NCBI RefSeq assembly: GCF_026109735.1 | Contig: NZ_CP069620.1 | Span: forward strand, 3,162,001-3,226,000 | Reading direction: 5' to 3' | Length of the DNA stretch: 64,000 nt | DNA from: Salinimicrobium tongyeongense | GTDB lineage: Bacteria > Bacteroidota > Bacteroidia > Flavobacteriales > Flavobacteriaceae | Shown: positions 57,261 through 64,000 of the stretch, piece after piece | Numbering within the stretch: position 1 is the first letter of the stretch | Layout: every line of letters starts with the position of its first letter | Made by a program: the position numbers and the translations under genes | Notes under the pieces: model-generated | Seen by the model: only the letters and a program-made list of their open reading frames with translations | The model's database searches: none | Told to the model about the DNA's origin: nothing

Positions 57261-57635
57261 TCACTCTACCTTTACAACTGTGCCCCGCTGCTTCCGTGTT
57301 TCTCCTACAAGCCCGTATTCAAAAGTATAGGTATTTCCTTTGGTGGTAAGGATCTTCATGTGAATGGGCTTTTCTTCGGCCCTGTTCTTCGGGTTCAGGT
57401 TGGAGAGGATATACTCACAGTCGTTGATCCAGCGGATGGAAGAAGTGTCGGCCTTTCCCCTGAAGTAATCAATTTCTATGCTGTCATTTCGAACGAAGCG
57501 TGTTTTTACAAGTTCGCCTTCCAGATAAGATTCAAATTCAAATGTACCGGTCTTAAAATCCTCACAGTCGCGTTCTGCCTGATAACAGGAGCTAAGGCAG
57601 AAAAGAAGAAGCAGGGCAGGCAGAATATTTCTCAT
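57261..57635 (-). CDS. Small lipoprotein, unknown function
   Basis: A 124-residue protein with a lipoprotein signal (about residues 1-17, lipobox LSSC before Tyr-Gln-Ala-Glu). The mature part is a short beta-rich domain (FKTGTFEFESYLEGELVKTRFVRNDSIEIDYF, then WINDCEYILSNLNPKNRAEEKPIHMKI). From memory, close relatives in Flavobacteriaceae sit next to parC and are sometimes wrongly named DNA topoisomerase IV; nothing in the sequence supports a topoisomerase role. It is convergent with mscL. Confidence 0.65.
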   Translation of the reverse strand: MRNILPALLLLFCLSSCYQAERDCEDFKTGTFEFESYLEGELVKTRFVRNDSIEIDYFRGKADTSSIRWINDCEYILSNLNPKNRAEEKPIHMKILTTKGNTYTFEYGLVGETRKQRGTVVKVE

Positions 57636-57666
57636 GCTGCAAATTTAAAACCTTTTTTCATGCTTC

Positions 57667-58077
57667 TCAATTCTCGTAAGCATCAAAACTACCATCCTCG
57701 TAAAGAATCACCACCTTTTTTATCTTTTTAGAGAGGGAAGGAGCGGCATGTTCCTGTTCGGGTATTGGGGAAGGAGAGGAAAAAAGGTCCTGCACTTCAG
57801 GTTTATTTTCCCTGATTTTTTCTTTTTCCGAAATTTTTGCAGGCGGATTTTCCTTCGGAAAACTTCCTTTCCCGTTGAGCAGCCAGTACAATTCCACTTC
57901 AGAAAAAGCATTGATGATCTTCATAACGAAATCAAGGCTGGGTTTATTTCTGCCCGAAAGAAGATGTGAAATAGAGGAGCGGCCCACATCAATTTTATCG
58001 GCAAAGGAAGCAGCTGAAAGATCATAATATTCCATGATCCTATTGAGTCTAATTGTAAATTCCTCGGTGTTTACCAT
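57667..58077 (-). CDS. XRE-family helix-turn-helix regulator
   Basis: A 136-residue regulator. Residues about 5-60 are a Cro/CI-type HTH (FTIRLNRIMEYYDLSAASFADKIDVGRSSISHLLSGRNKPSLDFVMKI). The rest is a charged, Pro/Lys/Glu-rich linker ending in a short beta segment (KKVVILYEDGSFDAYEN). The frame is open to 58149, but the ATG at 58077 begins right before the HTH. That ATG lies inside a perfect operator-like palindrome GTTTAC-CATT-GTAAAC, and a second copy covers its -7 box, so self-repression is likely. It is divergent from the M14 peptidase gene. Confidence 0.85.
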   Translation of the reverse strand: MVNTEEFTIRLNRIMEYYDLSAASFADKIDVGRSSISHLLSGRNKPSLDFVMKIINAFSEVELYWLLNGKGSFPKENPPAKISEKEKIRENKPEVQDLFSSPSPIPEQEHAAPSLSKKIKKVVILYEDGSFDAYEN

Positions 58078-58119
58078 TGTAAACAAGTATAAAAAAACTG
58101 GTTGTTTACAAAAGTAATT
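58069..58119 (-). promoter_or_regulatory. XRE gene promoter-proximal operators O1 and O2
   Basis: O1 at 58069-58084 is GTTTAC-CATT-GTAAAC and covers the start codon. O2 at 58104-58119 is GTTTAC-AAAA-GTAATT and covers the minus-strand -7 box TACTTTTG (58116-58109). A TTG lies at 58139-58137, 20 bases upstream of that box, a full Bacteroidota promoter. Confidence 0.7.
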
Positions 58120-58148
58120 AATTAAATCGGTTTCACCAATACCTCTCA

Positions 58149-58161
58149 AAAATAGTATTTT
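58149..58161. repeat. Dispersed palindrome, compensated variant AAAATA-G-TATTTT
   Basis: Preceded by CTCTCA; just upstream of the XRE promoter. Both changed bases keep the pairing. Confidence 0.5.
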
Positions 58162-58223
58162 AAAGCTAAATTTATAGTTTAGTTGATAACATTTAAGTAA
58201 CTAAAAAACAATTAATTATGCGT

Positions 58224-58355
58224 GTTAAAATAAGTAAACGGAATTATTCCTAATCCATAAGTTACAGGAGCGAACAGCTCGTTTACATAAGTAGACACGA
58301 CCCCTGCTTTTTATTGTTTACGATTGTAAATTTTGGATTATTTACTTTTGTAAAC
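58224..58355 (+). promoter_or_regulatory. Operator cluster upstream of the M14 peptidase gene
   Basis: Four sites of the same pattern: 58224-58239 GTTAAA-ATAA-GTAAAC, 58281-58296 GTTTAC-ATAA-GTAGAC, 58316-58331 GTTTAC-GATT-GTAAAT and 58340-58355 ATTTAC-TTTT-GTAAAC. The last contains TACTTTTG (58343-58350), a full -7 match ending 5 bases before the ATG, so the transcript may be nearly leaderless. Confidence 0.65.
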
Positions 58356-59519
58356 ATGATGACAACTGAAGATTTCCTAAAGAATTATAAGCGGTTTAAA
58401 TTCGATAAATTGCAGGGACGGTACATTGATCAGCCTAAACTTGAAACAGCCCTGAATGATCTAAAAGACCATTACACGATCACCGAACTGGGAAGGTCTT
58501 TCCTTAATGTTCCTATTACAGGAATAACTTTTGGTACGGGTAAAAAGAAGATCCTGGCCTGGTCCCAAATGCACGGCAATGAAAGTACCACCACAAAGGG
58601 CGTAATAGATTTTCTTCATTTTCTGAAGGATTATGGAGATGATGAGGGGGTAAAAAAAATCCTTCAGGAATGTACAATTTTGATACTTCCAATGGTTAAT
58701 CCTGATGGTGCAGCCCGTTACACCCGCGAAAATGTGAATAAAGTAGACCTTAACCGCGATGCCAAAGACATAAAGGAACCTGAAAGCAAAGTGCTGCGAA
58801 AGACTTTTGAGGGTTTTAAACCTCATTTCTGTTTTAATCTCCATGATCAACGTACCATTTTCGCTGCAGGCGACATAAATCTGCCTGCTACGCTCTCTTT
58901 CCTGGCACCTTCTATGGATGAAGCCAGAACGGTCACTGAAGTGCGTATAAAGGCAATGAAAATTATTGCGGCCATGAATATCGAGCTGCAAAAGGTAATT
59001 CCGGGGCAGGTAGGAAGGTTTGATGACAGTTTTAACCTTAATTGCACTGGAGATTACTTTCAGGCGCAACACGTGCCTACTATTTTATTTGAATGCGGGC
59101 ATTTTCAGCAGGATTATTTACGGGAAAACACCCGTAAGTATTTTACTTTGTCATTATTTACAGCGGTGAAAGCGATTGCTTCAGGAGATTTTCTTCAGCA
59201 AAAAGAAGATGATTACTTCGAAATTCCGGAGAACAAGAAGAGTTTTCTGGATGTTATTCTTCGTAATGCGCAGGTTGATGGGAAAAAAGTTGATGTGGGG
59301 ATACAATATTCAGAAAAAATAAAAAGTGGAGACATACATTTTGAACCCGTGGTACAGGTTATAAAAGAAGATTTAGACTTTTTTGGCCACTTAGAAATTA
59401 ACTGTGAGGGTAAAGCAGTGAAAAAAGTGGACGAAACCGCACTTCTCGAAAACGATATAGTAGAGGTAATTTTGTTAAATAAAGAGAAGTTATCAATAAA
59501 TCCGCCTCATATTAAATGA
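58356..59519 (+). CDS. M14 family zinc carboxypeptidase-like protein
   Basis: A 387-residue member of the M14 peptidase superfamily. The zinc site is His73 and Glu76 (HGNES) with His163 (NLHDQ); VDLNRDAK near 130-137 holds the substrate-binding Asn-Arg, and Glu246 in FECGHF is the likely general base. There is no signal peptide, so it is probably cytoplasmic, unlike secreted digestive carboxypeptidases; a role on peptides or on modified proteins is possible. The frame is open from 58314, but the ATG pair at 58356/58359 follows a -7 box and an operator. It is likely controlled by the divergent XRE protein. Confidence 0.82.
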   Translation: MMTTEDFLKNYKRFKFDKLQGRYIDQPKLETALNDLKDHYTITELGRSFLNVPITGITFGTGKKKILAWSQMHGNESTTTKGVIDFLHFLKDYGDDEGVKKILQECTILILPMVNPDGAARYTRENVNKVDLNRDAKDIKEPESKVLRKTFEGFKPHFCFNLHDQRTIFAAGDINLPATLSFLAPSMDEARTVTEVRIKAMKIIAAMNIELQKVIPGQVGRFDDSFNLNCTGDYFQAQHVPTILFECGHFQQDYLRENTRKYFTLSLFTAVKAIASGDFLQQKEDDYFEIPENKKSFLDVILRNAQVDGKKVDVGIQYSEKIKSGDIHFEPVVQVIKEDLDFFGHLEINCEGKAVKKVDETALLENDIVEVILLNKEKLSINPPHIK

Positions 59520-59548
59520 ATATTATCTATAATCTAATTATTTTGTAT

Positions 59549-59556
59549 TAATTTTG
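59549..59556 (+). promoter_or_regulatory. Putative -7 box of the Lrp-type gene
   Basis: TAATTTTG matches TAnnTTTG, 42 bases before the ATG; TTG at the usual spacing is not seen. Confidence 0.35.
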
Positions 59557-59597
59557 TACTTCGTTTAAAAACAAGGAGAATCTTCAAAAGATTAGAT

Positions 59598-60077
59598 ATG
59601 GCAAAGTTTAGATTAGATGAAACCGATCACCAGATCCTCAATATGTTGATCGACAATACGCGAACCCCATTCACTGATATCGCTAAGAAACTTAATATCT
59701 CGGCGGGTACGGTGCATGTTAGGGTAAAGAAAATGGAAGAGGCCGGAATTATTCTGGGTTCCTCTCTTACGCTTAATTATGAGAAGCTGGGTTATGCTTT
59801 TATAGCCTATGTGGGAATTTTTCTTCAAAATACCTCTCAGACAAAATTTGTACTGGAACGCATCAATGAAATCCCTTATGTGACTGTAGCTCATGTTACT
59901 ACCGGCAAATTCAATGTGTTCTGCAAAATAAGGGCAAGGGATACCCAGCATGCAAAAGAAATTATTTTCAAGCTTGATGATATTGAGGGTGTTTACCGCA
60001 CCGAAACCATGATTTCACTGGAAGAAAGCATCAACGATAAGAAAAGGCTAATGCATTCTATTTTTGAGAACTTATAG
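59598..60077 (+). CDS. Lrp/AsnC family transcriptional regulator
   Basis: A 159-residue regulator with an N-terminal winged HTH (DETDHQILNMLIDNTRTPFTDIAKKLNISAGTVHVRVKKMEEAGII, about 6-51) and a C-terminal RAM/AsnC ligand-binding domain (about 70-150: YVGIFLQNTSQTKFVLERI, VAHVTTGKFNVFCKIRARD). Such proteins form octamers and respond to amino acids. A strong terminator follows, so it is monocistronic. Its targets cannot be told here. Confidence 0.93.
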   Translation: MAKFRLDETDHQILNMLIDNTRTPFTDIAKKLNISAGTVHVRVKKMEEAGIILGSSLTLNYEKLGYAFIAYVGIFLQNTSQTKFVLERINEIPYVTVAHVTTGKFNVFCKIRARDTQHAKEIIFKLDDIEGVYRTETMISLEESINDKKRLMHSIFENL

Positions 60078-60094
60078 AATACTAAATTCTTATT

Positions 60095-60130
60095 AAAAAC
60101 CCTCCTTGCAAATTGTCTGGAGGGTTTTTT
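60095..60130 (+). terminator. Terminator of the Lrp-type gene
   Basis: AAAACCCTCC and GGAGGGTTTT pair around a 13-base loop, followed by TTT. Confidence 0.88.
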
Positions 60131-60160
60131 TATTACTTTCATTCTTACTACCTTTTGTTT

Positions 60161-61198
60161 ATGGGCTTAGTAAAACGAAAATTAAGCTCCTTCTGGAGTC
60201 TTTTAAAGCAGTCATATTTTAGCTGGAACAGGAATGACCCCTGGGCCAGAAGTGCCACTATAGCATATTATGCGCTGTTCTCGTTACCGTCCTTACTCAT
60301 TATCGTGGTGACGGTGGCGGGATATTTCTTCGGAAAGGAGGCGGTACAGGGACGCATTACGCAGGAAATAGGAGAATTCATAGGGGTGGAAGCGGCCGAT
60401 GCCATTGAAGGTATGGTGGCCAACGCTGCTCTTAACCAATCTTCTACCTGGGCTGTGATCTTTGGCTTTGCTTTCTTAATTTTTGGGGCAACAGGGGTAT
60501 TCTTTCAGCTCAAAGCGGCTATGAACAACATCTGGAACATTGCCGTAAAGAAAAATACGGTAAAGCGTATCGTCATTAACCGCATTATTTCTTTGGGCAT
60601 GGTGTTCGTTCTTGGGCTGCTGCTTCTCATTTCACTGGTCATATCAGCAGTGCTGGCGGCAATTAAAGATTACGTAGCCTCAATAGAACCTGCAGTGACC
60701 ACTTTTCTCATGGAGGTGCTAAATTTTGCCCTGTCGTTTGGTATCATCATGTCTCTTTTTGCAGCAATTTTCAAATGGCTGCCCGATGTTAAATTGAAAT
60801 GGAAAACCACCTACCTGGGTGCCATGCTCACTACCTGTCTTTTCCTTATTGCTGAATACCTTATCGGTTTCTATTTTGGGCAGAGCAATCCCGGGTCGGT
60901 CTATGGCGGGGCATCTTCGGTAGTACTTATCCTCCTTTGGGTGTATTACACCTGCCTTATCGTGTTCTTTGGAGCCGAATTTACCGTGCAGTATGCCCTG
61001 CACAAAAAAGATAAAGTTGAGCCCAATGAATATGCCGAACCTGCTATTTATCAGGAACTGGAAAGGCTGGAACAAAAGCGGGGGCAGCTGGTAGATGAAA
61101 AACGAATTCTCGATACCCTGCAGTCGCACGTAGACGAAGAGGAAGAGCGTCAAAAACAACGCAAAAAACAAGAGGAAGATGATAGGAGTTCTTCTTAG
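60161..61198 (+). CDS. YihY/BrkB-type inner membrane protein
   Basis: A 345-residue protein with about six membrane helices (residues ~20-290) and the family blocks WARSATIAYYALFSLPSLL (about 29-47), FGATGVFFQLKAAMNNIWNI (about 111-130) and GGASSVVLILLWVYYTCLIVFFGAEFTVQYA (about 248-278). The last ~60 residues are a charged coiled-coil tail. YihY/UPF0761 proteins have no firm function (the older ribonuclease BN name is a misassignment). The frame is open from 60113, but the ATG at 60161 fits the family start and lies after the upstream terminator. Confidence 0.9.
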   Translation: MGLVKRKLSSFWSLLKQSYFSWNRNDPWARSATIAYYALFSLPSLLIIVVTVAGYFFGKEAVQGRITQEIGEFIGVEAADAIEGMVANAALNQSSTWAVIFGFAFLIFGATGVFFQLKAAMNNIWNIAVKKNTVKRIVINRIISLGMVFVLGLLLLISLVISAVLAAIKDYVASIEPAVTTFLMEVLNFALSFGIIMSLFAAIFKWLPDVKLKWKTTYLGAMLTTCLFLIAEYLIGFYFGQSNPGSVYGGASSVVLILLWVYYTCLIVFFGAEFTVQYALHKKDKVEPNEYAEPAIYQELERLEQKRGQLVDEKRILDTLQSHVDEEEERQKQRKKQEEDDRSSS

Positions 61199-61305
61199 CA
61201 TAATTTAACCTTAACCCTTCCTATTTTATAGGCTTCTTAATACAGAAAGACCCGCTTAGTGGCTATCTTCACTTAAATCATTGTTGAACATAAAAATTAA
61301 TTGAA

Positions 61306-61854
61306 ATGAATAAGAAGGTAGCTATTTTAGCGACAGATGGATTTGAAGAAGTAGAATTGACTTCCCCAAAAGAGGCCATGGAGGATGAAGGTTTTGAAGT
61401 TCACATTGTAAGTCCCAAAAAGGGCAAAATCAAGGCCTGGGATAAAACCGACTGGTCTAAAGAATACAACGTAGACAAAACCGTGGGTGAAGTAAGCGCA
61501 AAGGATTATAATGCACTAATGCTCCCCGGCGGAGTTATGAACCCCGATAATTTGAGAACAGATAAAGAGGTTCAAAAATTTGTAAAAGATTTCTTTGAGC
61601 AAAAGAAACCTGTTGCAGCTATTTGCCACGCCCCATGGACGCTTATTAGTGCAGGAGTGGTAGAAGGAAGAACAATGACTTCCTACCACACCTTAAAGGA
61701 TGACCTGGTTAATGCAGGAGCAAACTGGGTTGATAAGGAAGTAGTGGTAGACGAAGGATTTGTAACCAGTAGAAATCCCGATGATCTTCCGGCCTTTAAT
61801 TCAAAGCTGATAGAAGAAGTTAAAGAAGGGAAGCACGAAGACCAGCATGCCTGA
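61306..61854 (+). CDS. DJ-1/PfpI family protein
   Basis: A 182-residue protein of the DJ-1/PfpI superfamily. The nucleophile elbow is Cys107 in AAICHAPW; Glu18 (DGFEEVEL) and the following His complete the usual site. The PfpI/YhbO subgroup is suggested by DGFEEVELTSPKEAMEDEGFEVHIVSP and the end DLPAFNSKLIEEV. Members have been reported as glyoxalases, deglycases or stress proteins; the role here is open. Its terminator was split by the IS element just downstream (left arm 61879-61890). Confidence 0.88.
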   Translation: MNKKVAILATDGFEEVELTSPKEAMEDEGFEVHIVSPKKGKIKAWDKTDWSKEYNVDKTVGEVSAKDYNALMLPGGVMNPDNLRTDKEVQKFVKDFFEQKKPVAAICHAPWTLISAGVVEGRTMTSYHTLKDDLVNAGANWVDKEVVVDEGFVTSRNPDDLPAFNSKLIEEVKEGKHEDQHA

Positions 61855-61929
61855 TCTTTTGCAGATAGTCTTTAAACTAAAAGAGGCTGCTTTAGTGGAC
61901 TAGCCCCCAAAAGTTGGACGGTTTAAAAT

Positions 61930-62706
61930 TTAATTTGATTTTTCTATATGAGCTCGATATTGTATCGGGCTCATTCCTTTTAGGTTGAGTCTTATCCTGT
62001 CATAATTATAATATTGTATGTATTCTGTTATATCGCGTTTTAATTGCTCGACAGAGGTGTATTGGTTTAGATAATACAGCTCAGATTTTAATGTTCCAAA
62101 GAAGTTTTCTGCTATAGCGTTGTCTAAGCAGTTTCCTTTTCTGGACATACTTTGTGTGATGTTCTTTTCCTTTAGGGTATTTTGGTATTGCTTCATTTGA
62201 TACTGCCAACCTTGATCAGAATGAAGGATAAGCCCTGGTTTCTTCTGTTTGCTGCACTTATTAATCATATCCATTACCTGTTTAAAATTAGGTTTTTCGG
62301 AGATTGTAAAACTCAGCACTTCTCCATTAAAGAGATCTATAACAGGCGATAAATAGAGCTTTTTGTCCTTGACTTTAAACTCTGTGACGTCAGTTGCCCA
62401 CTTCAAATTAGGCCTATCAGCTTTAAAATTTTGCTTTAGTAAATTAGCCGCTATTTTCCCCTCGGAGCCTCTATAGGATGAGTATTTTTTGACCCTTATC
62501 AGGCTACTTATCCCGAGCTCCTGCATAAGCCTAAAGACAGTCTTATGATTAATTACATAGCCTTTCCTCCTGAGATCCAAGTTGATTCTCCTATACCCGT
62601 AACGACCTTTGTGGAAGTCATAAACAGATTTAATCTCCTCACGTAATGTTTCGTATTTATCATTCTTACCGGCTTTTAAATGATAATAGAAAGTGCTTCG
62701 TGCCAT
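61930..62706 (-). CDS. IS3-family transposase OrfB (DDE integrase core)
   Basis: 258 residues as drawn from the first ATG, an rve-type DDE transposase with the catalytic Asp in WATDVTEF, Asp in LHSDQGWQY and Glu in NAIAENFFGTLKSE. Translation in this frame is open further upstream, through KTQIIQELRQEHALEKLLKHAG, into the end of orfA. The natural product is therefore probably an OrfAB fusion made by a -1 ribosomal frameshift in the A-rich stretch (roughly 62755-62775). Confidence 0.92.
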   Translation of the reverse strand: MARSTFYYHLKAGKNDKYETLREEIKSVYDFHKGRYGYRRINLDLRRKGYVINHKTVFRLMQELGISSLIRVKKYSSYRGSEGKIAANLLKQNFKADRPNLKWATDVTEFKVKDKKLYLSPVIDLFNGEVLSFTISEKPNFKQVMDMINKCSKQKKPGLILHSDQGWQYQMKQYQNTLKEKNITQSMSRKGNCLDNAIAENFFGTLKSELYYLNQYTSVEQLKRDITEYIQYYNYDRIRLNLKGMSPIQYRAHIEKSN

Positions 62707-62747
62707 CCCTGCATGCTTTAGTAGCTTTTCTAATGCATGCTCTTGCC

Positions 62748-63266
62748 TTAATTCCTGGATGATTTGCGTTTTTCTTCTTTCTCTTTTTCTGATTGAACTA
62801 AGGCATGAAGCTTTTTTAGGTAAGCATTTTCTGCTTTAAGATCAGCTAACTCATCCAAGAGTTGCTCCTCTCTGGTCATAGGTTTTTTGGGCTTTCTAGG
62901 CATAGATTTAATTCTTCCTCTATTTTCTATTGATAAACCTTCCCGCCCTTTCTCATTATAAACCTTTACCCATTTCACTAAAGTTTCCGAAGAAGGAATC
63001 TTAAAGAGCACACAAGTCTGCTGAAAAGATAAAGAATTCTCTTTCATCTTTTGTATCACCTTTACCTTAAATTTTGGAGAATATTTGTTTCTAATTGGCT
63101 TCAGTCCTTTTGACCCATGAGCTCTGTAAAAGGAAACCCATCTTCGAACCATTGATTCACCCAGGTTGTACTTCAAGCTAACAGCATAGGCTGATAAACC
63201 TTCATTTACCACTTCTTTGACTACCGCCTTTTTAAAGTTGTAATCGTGTTTGATTTTTCTACTCAT
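62748..63266 (-). CDS. IS3-family transposase OrfA (HTH protein)
   Basis: 172 residues with two helix-turn-helix units (about 15-50, LSAYAVSLKYNLGESMVRRWVSFY, and about 70-105, LSFQQTCVLFKIPSSETLVKWV), then a basic linker and a leucine-zipper-like coiled coil (EEQLLDELADLKAENAYLKKLHALV). This is the IS150-group layout. It binds the IS ends and regulates transposition; the -1 frameshift near its end yields OrfAB. Confidence 0.92.
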   Translation of the reverse strand: MSRKIKHDYNFKKAVVKEVVNEGLSAYAVSLKYNLGESMVRRWVSFYRAHGSKGLKPIRNKYSPKFKVKVIQKMKENSLSFQQTCVLFKIPSSETLVKWVKVYNEKGREGLSIENRGRIKSMPRKPKKPMTREEQLLDELADLKAENAYLKKLHALVQSEKEKEEKRKSSRN

Positions 63267-63270
63267 AAAA

Positions 63271-63305
63271 ATGCCCCCAATAAAGTGTCTAACTTTTTGG
63301 GGGCA
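63271..63305. repeat. Hairpin at the right end of the IS
   Basis: TGCCCCCAA (63272-63280) pairs with TTGGGGGCA (63297-63305), so the IS end can fold into a stem just upstream of orfA. Such stems may block transcription entering from outside. Confidence 0.55.
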
Positions 63306-63347
63306 CTCTATTAGGGCAGCCTCTTTTTTTGGTTTCTATTTTTAAGA

Positions 63348-63689
63348 TTAAAGATCTTCAGGATCCTCGTCTTCTTCAGCGTCATCCATATCGTCCATGT
63401 CTTCCTCTACATCTTCATTTTTCTCCGGAAGGTCTACAATAGGCTCATTGAAGTCGGAATCATCATAATCTTCTTCATCATAATTTGCCATTGTATTTTC
63501 AAGACGGGTGCTCACCTTAACAAGGTAGATACTGTCTTCGGTTCTTACCTCTACAGCTTCAACCGTTTCGTTTTTTGCATTTTTAAAAGAGATGATTTGA
63601 TCATCATCATATCCGTCAGGATATTTTTCAACAAGTAGCCCCAAAATCTCGGGGGTAAGCTTTTTGTAATCAACAATGATTCTTTTCAT
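63348..63689 (-). CDS. Conserved small protein with acidic tail, unknown function
   Basis: A 113-residue protein. The first ~70 residues are a compact domain (MKRIIVDYKKLTPEILGLLVEKYPDGYDDDQII, then VEAVEVRTEDSIYLVKVS). The last ~40 are almost all Asp/Glu (DEEDYDDSD, EDVEEDMDDMDDAEED). I do not know its function. It is preceded on the same strand by aroB, 89 bases away, and its terminator is the one split by the IS. Confidence 0.7.
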   Translation of the reverse strand: MKRIIVDYKKLTPEILGLLVEKYPDGYDDDQIISFKNAKNETVEAVEVRTEDSIYLVKVSTRLENTMANYDEEDYDDSDFNEPIVDLPEKNEDVEEDMDDMDDAEEDEDPEDL

Positions 63690-63778
63690 AAGTAAGTTTT
63701 AAGGCCTCCTTCTAAGCGAAAATAAGGATTCATTATTCCGCCACCGTTAAAATAAATAAAAAATTTACACTATGTTTT

Positions 63779-64000
63779 TTAGTCTGCGTCTACATCTTCT
63801 TGAGGTGCAAGGTAATACCTGAAAGCCTCAAGAAGGAATGTATTTGGTACTTCACGATCAATGACCGGTTCTCCAATTTGTCGCAAAAGAACAAAATTTA
63901 TTTTTCCCCCCTCATTTTTTTTATCAAATTTCAGCAGGTCGATGATCTTTTTTTGATCTTCCTCCGTAAAATCGGTTTTTCCGTATATTGAGGTGATAAT
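63779..64000 (-). CDS. aroB: 3-dehydroquinate synthase, C-terminal part (runs off the window)
   Basis: 73 codons plus stop on the minus strand, in frame to the window edge. The translated end contains FDKKNEGGKINFVLL and IGEPVID, the C-terminal signature of AroB, which makes 3-dehydroquinate in the shikimate pathway. The end is followed by a short acidic tail (PQEDVDAD). The N-terminal ~280 residues lie outside the window. Confidence 0.85.
   Translation of the reverse strand: MITSIYGKTDFTEEDQKKIIDLLKFDKKNEGGKINFVLLRQIGEPVIDREVPNTFLLEAFRYYLAPQEDVDAD

Larger units (their letters stand above)
61902..63304 (-). mobile_element. IS3-family insertion sequence, IS150-like
   Basis: About 1403 bases, bounded by ACT target duplications at 61899-61901 and 63305-63307. 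The ends are imperfect inverted repeats: AGCCCCCAAAAGTTGGAC on the left and, read inwards from the right, GCCCCCAAAAAGTTAGAC. It carries orfA and orfB in the -1 frame arrangement of the family. Both frames are intact and the ends well matched, so the copy looks recent and possibly active. Confidence 0.88.
61879..63330 (+). terminator. Two-way terminator split by an IS insertion
   Basis: Left arm AAAAGAGGCTGC (61879-61890) and right arm GCAGCCTCTTTTTTT (63316-63330) form a 12-bp perfect stem that once closed a short loop between the convergent PfpI-type and acidic-tail genes. The IS now lies in that loop, moving the arms 1.4 kb apart. Confidence 0.75.

Overview
The window comes from a chromosome of the Bacteroidota, most likely a marine-type Flavobacteriaceae of the Gramella / Salegentibacter / Zunongwangia kind. 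The grounds are flavobacterial versions of the housekeeping genes (topoisomerase IV, YchF, Fhs, Pta-AckA), weak Shine-Dalgarno sequences, several upstream boxes matching the Bacteroidota sigma factor consensus (TTG ... TAnnTTTG), and a 46-47 nt type II-C CRISPR repeat typical of the phylum. No database search was possible. Family names come from motifs and length, and genus-level placement is inference.

Layout. 1-11.7 kb: mixed housekeeping and membrane genes (GNAT acetyltransferase, secreted S9 peptidase, small membrane proteins, ABC half-transporter, 2'-5' RNA ligase-like protein, Kef-type antiporter, formate-THF ligase). 11.9-15.4 kb: a three-gene set of RLAN/RimK ATP-grasp ligase, GCS2 amidoligase and N-formylglutamate amidohydrolase-like protein, probably making or trimming a small peptide-like metabolite. 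15.4-17.7 kb: OsmC, an AraC regulator and a secreted two-domain protein. 17.7-34.6 kb: a large alpha-glucan/trehalose island with two divergent operons. One runs glgE, treS-maltokinase fusion, glgB; the other runs treZ, GH57, treY, malQ. Together they could run both the GlgE route (trehalose to maltose to maltose-1-phosphate to branched glucan) and the TreYZ route back to trehalose. 34.7-39.9 kb: Cys-rich copper-binding protein, lipoprotein cytochrome c, Rrf2 regulator and pta-ackA. 40.1-49.3 kb: a complete type II-C CRISPR-Cas locus with a 44-spacer array, cas2, cas1, a large AT-rich cas9 and a divergent tracrRNA. 49.4-61.9 kb: methyltransferase, ychF, parE, a membrane protein, parC, mscL, a lipoprotein, a XRE regulator facing an M14 peptidase, Lrp, a YihY protein and a DJ-1/PfpI protein. 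61.9-63.3 kb: an IS3-family (IS150-like) element inserted in the loop of a transcription terminator. The right end holds an acidic-tailed protein and the 3' end of aroB.

Structure not explained by genes: (i) a dispersed palindrome, AAAATG-N-CATTTT, with seven exact copies, compensatory variants and near matches, both between and inside genes; (ii) a dispersed intergenic repeat with three copies, one cut off at the first CRISPR repeat; (iii) a promoter-like TTG-N19-TATTTTTA layout inside every main CRISPR repeat, with older repeat variants at the end far from cas2; (iv) six copies of a GTTTAC-N4-GTAAAC operator between the XRE and M14 genes, two of them over perfect -7 boxes; (v) a 19-bp hairpin plus T-run inside the last codons of a gene.
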